From NCBI GenBank assembly GCA_934047225.1, contig OW204000.1, positions 13,162,001 through 13,226,000 on the forward strand: a DNA stretch of 64,000 nucleotides. The letters run 5' to 3'. This document shows, piece after piece, positions 57,323 through 64,000 of this stretch (position 1 is its first letter; the number at the start of each line of letters is the position of its first letter). Under the pieces are notes generated by a model, which had not been told where the DNA came from, searched no databases, and saw only the letters and a program-made list of their open reading frames with translations. This DNA comes from Ypsolopha sequella. Its lineage: Eukaryota > Arthropoda > Insecta > Lepidoptera > Ypsolophidae. A program made the translations under genes and the position numbers.

Positions 57323-57647
57323 ATAATAAAAGAGTAGAACCCAGTGTGTCAGTACATTGAAGAAAAGTAATAAAATAGAAAGGAGGTGACTAAACAAGAG
57401 CTAATACACAAATCAGCGATTTTTAGAATTCTTTTCTATCTGTCTGTCTGTCATAGCTTCGGCCTCGCGGACGCGTTCTCCTTCCTCGCATGCTTGTTTT
57501 TCGGCCTCGCTAGCTTTGTTTGGGATATTTTCAGTTTCTATATTCAATTGAGAGGGAGTGAGAGCGCTTATAATGTTTGTTTCTGACAAAAAAAAATGTC
57601 GTTTGTTTCCTGTAGGCCACGCGGGTGAAGCTGCGGGCCGAAGCTAG
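57323..57647 (+). mobile_element. Helitron-like element
   Basis: Left part 'ataataaaagagtagaaccc', shared with 49399. Right end 'gaagctgcgggccgaagctag' (first base excluded) followed by T, as at 48461. 'tctgtctgtctgtc' is at 57439. No coding. Confidence 0.5.
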
Positions 57648-59787
57648 TACCTGATAAAAATTGCGTTTACACAACTAACAATTTGATACTAAGATTTCAA
57701 GAATAGCATTTCCTGTATCAAACAAGCGTATACAGGCTGGAAAAAATTCAAGGGCCCTGGAAGGGAACTACCTTAAATCCTTTAGTTAGCTCATTTTACT
57801 GAAAGGAAACATTCCTTTATTTTTTAAAAGAAACAAAACTGCATTCAAAGATCTTTTAACATTCGCTTGTCTCACCCGGGAATCGAACCAACCAAAAATT
57901 AAATAAATAAACCCTCACTATTTTATTATACGAATCGGTAGGATTATTGTTCAGGATAAAATTTGTCTAATAAACATTTGGTCTTACACTCATCTGTTGT
58001 ACGAGATACCCATGAAATTTAATATTTGTTACAAGTTCTTTATTACAAGTATGTATGTTATACGTATAAATATACAATTTCATTCAGCCAGACTACGAAT
58101 GTCGGTACTAGAGTAAAGACTGAATATACGACGACGTCACGCATAGCTTGCCACATCTGCTGCCATACTCGCGTTAGTTCCGTTTATTTGAATGAGTATC
58201 GCTCGCTATATGCAATGCATGTGCTGTGCATTGTGACGATTCATTTCCGTTCTGTAGTATGAACTCACTGTTTACAAGTACTCAAGCACTTGCCCATCCG
58301 ATGTGATTGTCGTGTTTATAAAAATAGCCATTCATTTAGTCGTATCTGCACATGCTTTGACAATTGGAGTTTATATACGGGTTGAGTGTATCCAGTCGCC
58401 GGATATTTTCGTTTGTTTCTTGTCTCTGGTTTAGTGTTCTTTGTCAATTTGTCAGTCTATGTTCTCTACACAAGGCTACATTATGATATCTTTAATTTTT
58501 TTTCTTACCTCATGTACTTATTATCTATGTACTTTTTAAGTCAAATGCAAAGAAGATCGTAGACTTTAGCATTGTCATCAGCCAATTTTTTTTAAAACGG
58601 TACTCATTGTTTCTAAAGTATCAGGTTACTGAGATATTTCAAGAAAAGTGCCCATCAAAAACCAATAATAGCACGTTTATGTAGCTTCAAGTCAACCTCC
58701 AAAATAAATAGCTGACTGGTTAAAGCTCTTGAGACTAAGGAGTCAAATACTAAATATTTTTCATCAGCGCAATAAATGCATCCGTATACATTAAAAGTCT
58801 TTGGCATCCGTGGGTTTTTCCGTTTGCATTATCGTAACAGGAAAAGAAATGTAAATTTTATGTAACACATTAAGTTTAGGGCTTTAAAGCTTTGGACCCG
58901 ATTTCCCAATGACTGTTTGATTTCAAGAAGCAGATGCAACATGAATGTTGTCTTCCTGTTTACGATGATCAAGTGATCTGAGTGGATGACTCACAACCTT
59001 CTTGCTCAACGGTTGCAATAAATACGCAGTGGGCTAGATCATGGACGCTTATGGTACTTCAGAGTAGGCTTCTATCTGAGTCACTGTTGAACATGAATGA
59101 AGGGCGTGTGAACAACAGAAATCATTGACAGAATCCCAATTTTACTAATCTGTTAGTAAAGAACCTTGACCATTGTCCTATTATCAAAGGGATTTTAACC
59201 ATTCATCTAACCATCAAGCTGAGTGTGAGAATTGTTCTTGGCGTGCCGTTAACTAAATTGACATTGTATTTCAACTTCGTCACGCAACGTTCTCTGCGCA
59301 TGAGTGTAAAGGACGTTGCCTAATGTGATGGCAACGGAAGAACGTCCTTCCTTATATAATTGGGTGTAATATTTTGCTTTAGGTGGATTTTACTGGTTTC
59401 AAATAGATTGGACTAGCCCAATATACTAATGGCCTACATAAGTTGACCCTAATGACTGTTCATTCGTGAAGGTTTCTGGAATGCGGTTGGGTAACTGGAG
59501 ATCGTTTATTTTTGCGTCATCATCATACAAAAGCCATTTGAAATTACTGGTTCTAAAAACTTCATTCAGCACTTCTTTTAGATTGATAGTAGCGTCATAT
59601 GGTAATAATTTGTTGTTTGTTCGTTTATTAACAGATTAGGGCTTCGTTCGTACACGATTTTCCCGGAAATATGTAGATAGAAATATTCAAACTATTATTA
59701 GATAAAACTCACTAAATGATTACACAAATATTTAGTTTTCTATGGATTCCAATTAATTTTCCTGCTATAATAATCAATATTAATTAG
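57648..59787. other. No gene seen
   Basis: The longest stretch without a match to another part of the window (about 2.1 kb). Open frames are short (58026-58262 is the largest) and unrecognised. It could be unique intergenic or intronic host DNA. Confidence 0.5.
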
Positions 59788-60727
59788 TAGTGATGCAACT
59801 AATACTACTTTTACGAATACGAATACAAATACGAATATCAAACCTACTATTCGGCGAATACGAATACGAATATCTCGCCATGGTAGTAAAAGACTTATTT
59901 ATTTGATGAATGTTTACTCTTCTAATAATTAAAATTTACAACAGGCAAATTTTTATTTAAAAAACATAAAATTTGCAGATTTTCTGGTTTTAGGCGATTT
60001 CCCTTTTCAGTCTGGATGTTCCCAGCCGTTGAAAAAAGTCTTTCTGAGGCGACTGTACATGGCTTCAGTGAAAAATATTTTTGGGCGAGTTTTTTCAGAC
60101 TTGGAAAATGGACATCTTCTCGCCAAAAGACCAGTGGATCAGCAGTCTAGTCTAGAAAGTCTAGTACTACATAGACGCAGCCATTACTAACGTTCGTCTA
60201 AGTTACTTACTTACTATCCAACTTTTTGTTGATACAAAAGAAATACAGACCATATATACTTACTAGGTAATTTATCGAAGTGTTTCCATATGTCACTTTG
60301 TTCTCGTTTACGAGAAGACATTTTCAATTCAACTTCAACTTCTTTAAATTCACAGCAACCTCAGAAAATAAATAAAACAATACTCTCTTGCTTGACTTGT
60401 GCTCACGACTGACAAATGAAATGAATGAAAGGAAAGGAATGAATGAATCAATCCATGGTTCGTAATGGTAATGAGAGGGAAACTCCCGGAGCCGCGTAAC
60501 TGTATAAACTATGGTCGGGGACTCCCCCGTCGCGTCGTCGTTGCGGTTAAGGGCCTCTGCACACGTCATATTTTTACGCGCGTTTTTTAAATCTGCAGTA
60601 AATAGAGTTGCGTACAAAAATATTAGTTTTTAAATATTCGTATTAGTATTCGCCGAATACGAATATTCGGTAAATGTCTACTATTCGGCGAATACGAATA
60701 TTCGTATTCGTATTCGTTGCATCACTA
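59788..60727 (-). mobile_element. hAT element remnant, 940 bp
   Basis: Ends TAGTGATGCAAC and GTTGCATCACTA. Flanks TTAATTAG (59780-59787) and TTAATTAC (60728-60735) are a near-perfect 8-bp duplication. Both ends carry sub-terminal 'gaatacgaata' repeats pointing in opposite directions. It holds a minus-strand transposase C-terminus (59922-60146). The minus open frame at 60324-60617 is not recognised. Confidence 0.85.
59922..60146 (-). pseudogene. hAT transposase dimerisation domain
   Basis: From 60140 the minus strand reads DPLVFWREDVHFPSLKKLAQ, then KYFSLKPCTVASERLFSTAG, then NIQTEKGNRLKPENLQILCF, then LNKNLPVV, to a TAG at 59924-59922. The DPLxxW, SERxFSTAG and NRLKPENxxxLxFLxKNL elements are the hAT C-terminal (hATC) signature. 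An in-frame TAG lies three codons upstream of DPL, and the catalytic N-terminal part is deleted. The surviving 72 codons are otherwise uninterrupted. Confidence 0.9.
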
Positions 60728-60867
60728 TTAATTACAATAGTAATAAACATACAAAATGATCTTTAGTATGTTTGATCAGTGGGAAAGGTTTAAGTTAGAC
60801 GATCTTCTCTTAAAAAGATACGAATATATTAGATTATTACAATCATTTATCGCTGGATTATTATTTC

Positions 60868-60960
60868 GTAGCCGGATTGTGAAAAACCCGCCTTTTTCTT
60901 ATTAATCGAAACGCAACACTTAAATTCAAAAATTCCAAATGAAATGAATTTCTACCGGAA
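60868..60960. repeat. Dispersed repeat, copy 3 (left half)
   Basis: 'gtagccggattgtgaaaaac' to 'acttaaattcaaaaattc' matches 23930-24000 and 44235-44300. It is cut off close to the MITE at 60972. Confidence 0.65.
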
Positions 60961-60971
60961 ACGGATAGATA

Positions 60972-61126
60972 CAGTGCAACTATAAAGTCATGAAATAAAT
61001 AGGGGCGCCACTTTCTTTGCCAAAACAGAATTAATATGGCAAAACCTGAGATCTTTTGTATGGGGAAATCAGGTGTTACCGGTAAAAACAATTTTAGTTC
61101 CATTTCACGACTTTATAGTTGCACTG
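60972..61126. mobile_element. Palindromic MITE, 155 bp, TA-flanked
   Basis: CAGTGCAACTATAAAGTC and its mirror at the right end. TA at 60970-60971 and 61127-61128. Single copy in the window. Confidence 0.8.
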
Positions 61127-61128
61127 TA

Positions 61129-61544
61129 GAGTAAAACGCCCGCGTGATGGTTGTGTTTTGCGTATTTGATCTTTTTATCGGAGATTTTCCGATTTTTGAC
61201 GGCCTTTGGGATTCAATTAACATTCCTTACATTTTATTTTATGTGCAATATTTTTGTATGGTATATTATTTAAAGAAAAAAAGAACATTGAATTCTTATA
61301 AGTTCGTTCGAAAATATTGTGTGTTTACATCTTGTTTTCTCGGTAGCGAGGTGAAACGTTGTATGTGTCATACGAGAGCAAATTGATTTTGTTTCTTGTG
61401 CCTTTGAATCCCTCACCATGCTCAGGATTCTATAGAATCCTTTGCTTGCTCGGGATTTAAACTCGGCACTCGTAACAAAAAAATTTTTGCTCTCCTGTCC
61501 TGCACAAGTAACTATTTCCATACCAGTGACAGGTAAAGTTACTG
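61129..61544. other. No recognised gene
   Basis: Open frames 61144-61386 (plus) and 61270-61521 (minus) overlap on opposite strands; neither has a known domain. Confidence 0.45.
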
Positions 61545-61548
61545 TTAA

Positions 61549-61680
61549 GGTTAAACGTCAGTCGCTTAGCGCAAAGTGCATAACTTAACTTTGTATTTCT
61601 TGTTTAGAAGTTGAAAATTTAAAAATATTTGGTATGTAGAAGTTGACGCCAATAGTTCAGTATTAGTGAGGTTGGTCACA
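61549..61680 (+). mobile_element. Half copy of the GGTTAAACGTC TTAA MITE
   Basis: TTAA at 61545-61548, then GGTTAAACGTCAGTCGCTTA. It follows the left third of 16647-17032 to 'attagtgaggttg', then stops just before the next TTAA element. Confidence 0.75.
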
Positions 61681-61685
61681 CTTAA

Positions 61686-62152
61686 GGCCCTTACTATTGC
61701 CAAATGGGTACTTTCTAAAGCCTACTCTTCGTTTATGGCCAAACCAAAAATAATGAAAAAATGTATTATGAATAATCAACTCTTAGACAACATATGCAAC
61801 AGTTTTCTTTTTCATACCACCAAAACTTCTACATGATTTTTTTTTTTTACTGAATGGTGTTTTTTGACCTCAAATTCCCTACTGCTCCTGAGTGGCTTGG
61901 CCGATTGAATTCATCTATGCTTTGATAAATAGATAAACTTTATAGCTATAAACATAACATAAGATTATTCAATCGAGTAATCACGTCCAAGTGAAAAGTA
62001 TAATTTTCCCCTATTTCGCTCTTTCAAGGACGCAGCGAGCGTCATAACAGCCACTATGCATTGCGCGCTGATATGAACGTTATTTCAATGTCGTTTCCGT
62101 TGATATTTGTAGTGACAAATATCGAGCTGCTAATTTGGCGATGGTAATCGCC
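61686..62152 (-). mobile_element. TTAA MITE, 467 bp, copy 3
   Basis: TTAA at 61682-61685 and 62153-62156. Reverse orientation of the copies at 19797 and 41806. Tip 'ggcgatggtaatcgcc' is at the right. Confidence 0.85.
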
Positions 62153-62156
62153 TTAA

Positions 62157-63698
62157 CGATTACACCCTGTATAGGTAGGTTAGGTATTTAGAACAAAATA
62201 TACTCGATAGCGATGCTATCGGTACTAAGCAGCGTAAAACAAATGACATCCGAGCGCATTAGCAATTTGCGGGGATCATACCTCACGTCACGATTTTCGG
62301 CAGGTCGTTAGTACACAGTTTCATCAGTTTCGAATATTTACGTTTCGTAAGTAGACTCAAATGTGGTATAGAAATAGAAACATGATGAAGTAAAACGCCA
62401 GCCAAATCCGATTTTAGGATAAACTATTTTTGTCTATGCTATTTCAGAAATCCTTCAGTCCAGAAGCGAGCCGGTAAGGTTAGGTTCAGTTTGGCGAATC
62501 GTGGAACGTAACCTTCATATCTATTTTTCATGATAACCCAGAAATCAGTTTGGACTAAGCAAAACTACCTATAGTTTGTCCTACGGCGTAGCGTTAGGGT
62601 GAAACGTCGGTGAAAAGCGGGTGTACCAAGTTTGGACTGTGACTTGTATTTCACCTTTGTCACCCCCTCATGATTTCATGTCGTCGGTATGTTTTTTTTG
62701 TGTTTTACATCATTCACAATATGGAAAGAATCAAAATTTCGGTTGAATGGACTCGTCTCCTGTAGTGAAATATCAGTATATTTTTATAGTAACTAATTAA
62801 TAAGATTTAGCAAAGCACAAAATTTTTATAATTTTTGAAATATTCTTATTTATCAATTTTAGTACGAAATCGTGTCAGATGCTGACGTCACGATACATGC
62901 CGTTAGCTCACTTTGATTGCCAATAACTTCGTAATTTTTTTAAATATCGAAATAATAATTTCACTACTGTTTTTAGCGTTTTTAAATGCAATTGATTTTC
63001 TTAAAAATCTTCATGTAGGCGACGGGCTCATTATCAACAAAACGTAAACAGATTGTCAGACAATTTTCTAAGTTGATAAAGCACCCGCGGAGACAGAGCG
63101 ATCAGTCATTACGCGTGCTCAGCAAGGCGTTTCTTATTACAGCCTTGTTGGTGCTGATGACCCTTCGGGAAGACGCCACTTCGTTAGTTCCGCACTATTG
63201 CCGCATAACAGTTGCATTCCGGTTCCTTGCTCCCTCTAGCTAATTTAAATCTTCTATACCCACCACGCGTAATGAGCTCTTCTCCCCTGAATCCGATTCA
63301 GTTATGTATGAAACGGATAGTTGTTTATTATAATTAAACTATACATTATCATTATTGCGCCACATCGGCCCCCTCTGACGAACGTATGCGAAGACTGTAA
63401 AATGATAAAGTCACACGTGGGAAACGCGTTGGTTCTATCTACGGTTGCCGGATGGGAAAACCAAAATATCTGGGCAAAATTTCAAAAAGTCGGGATTTTG
63501 GGATTATGGTCGTTACAAATAAAGTATTTACAACAAAATACTTTTTTGCCCGCCGGTCGTTTTGTTTGTTATTTGTCGGGACAATTTGTATTTTGTCGGG
63601 ACTCTGGACATCATATCTGGAACCCCGACCATCTGGAAACCCTAGTTCTATCAGACAGACTAAACCAGGTTCTGGTTTTCTGCTATAGATGTTATATC
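62157..63698. other. No gene; degraded MITE at about 62400-62590
   Basis: 'ccgattttaggataaactat', 'gagccggtaag' and 'agtttggactaa' echo 10717-10940. A plus open frame from 63321 to 63848 (175 residues) runs through unrelated sequence into a MITE and is judged spurious. 63040-63240 is slightly GC-rich and unmatched. Confidence 0.45.
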
Positions 63699-63864
63699 CT
63701 ACGAAGTTTACTTGGCTATGGTTGTTGTAGTAGTGACGTGTACAGATACGCGTGTTCTGTGTGTGTTGCGCGTTTTGTAAGCGCTTCCGAGGTTACGCAC
63801 ACTAGAAAAAGTGCGTGTGCAATTGTGCATGCACTACTACAACCATAGTAAGTAAACTTCGTAG
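63699..63864. mobile_element. Palindromic MITE, copy 3
   Basis: Same family as 46909 and 47508 but better paired: 'ctacgaagtttacttggcta' faces 'agtaagtaaacttcgtag'. Interior 'cgttttgtaagcgcttccga'. Confidence 0.85.
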
Positions 63865-64000
63865 AATAATTGTACTGTAAGTATACGCATTATACTTGTT
63901 CGTCTAATAATATATATTATATATTATTATCTTATATAAAAACATATATCTAATATACTTGTTCAACAAATACATGTACCAAGACAAGACCTGAAGTTAC

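Noticed and set aside
63321..63848. 175-residue open frame
   Set aside because: Its last third is a palindromic MITE seen twice elsewhere, and the rest has no domain or coding pattern.
1..64000. tRNA or rRNA genes
   Set aside because: No tRNA-like box A/box B pair or rRNA segment was noticed by eye; a tRNAscan or Infernal run would be needed to exclude them.

Overview
The window reads as non-coding genomic DNA of an insect, most likely a moth or butterfly. It is AT-rich and has no operons or long unbroken host genes. It is packed with repeat families I associate with Lepidoptera: the 'aagtgcgagt...ggttccgta' family, LINE 3' ends carrying 'cgtccactgctggac', TTAA-flanked palindromic elements, Helitron-like ends in 'gggcaaaagctag', mariner, hAT, and Penelope-like retroelements. 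I found no complete host gene. The only host-gene hints are GC-rich islands (about 20.8-22.9 kb and 28.4-28.8 kb), the second followed by a TATA-like motif, and a 44-bp candidate exon at 30.1 kb.

Layout. 0-10 kb: palindromic MITEs, an 805-bp hAT-like element with a perfect 8-bp target duplication, and a 1.8-kb foldback element. 9.9-10.3 kb: a tandem array of 51-bp units, each carrying a hammerhead-ribozyme-like core on the minus strand. 11.7-13.7 kb: a 652-bp TTAA element interrupted by a dead 1292-bp mariner; the mariner-free sister copy is at 32.1-32.7 kb. 14-20 kb: more foldback and TTAA MITEs. 24.2-25.0 kb: nine 91-bp units inside a MITE. 33.7-34.7 kb: a 56-bp minisatellite. 34.8-35.5 kb: a Jockey-like LINE remnant. 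35.9-37.6 kb: a Penelope-like element (reverse transcriptase end plus GIY-YIG endonuclease) with a head-to-head truncated partner. 44.8-47.7 kb: further DNA elements and a local duplication. 51.6-52.1 kb: a second, different Penelope-like remnant. 54.5-56.0 kb: a hAT remnant next to a LINE remnant. 59.8-60.7 kb: another hAT remnant. 61-62 kb and 63.7 kb: MITEs.

The most interesting theme is the cluster of hammerhead-like motifs (array at 9.9 kb; single or paired motifs at 25.2, 32.9, 35.6, 46.5 and 51.2 kb) in a window that also holds two Penelope-like lineages, the retroelement class known to carry such ribozymes. The second is a 223-bp internal segment that lies in opposite orientation in two same-length copies of the 652-bp TTAA element. 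All transposase and reverse transcriptase genes seen are truncated or broken; the one long open frame (36350-37389) lacks the first half of its reverse transcriptase. Everything was read by eye, so edges of diverged repeats are approximate.
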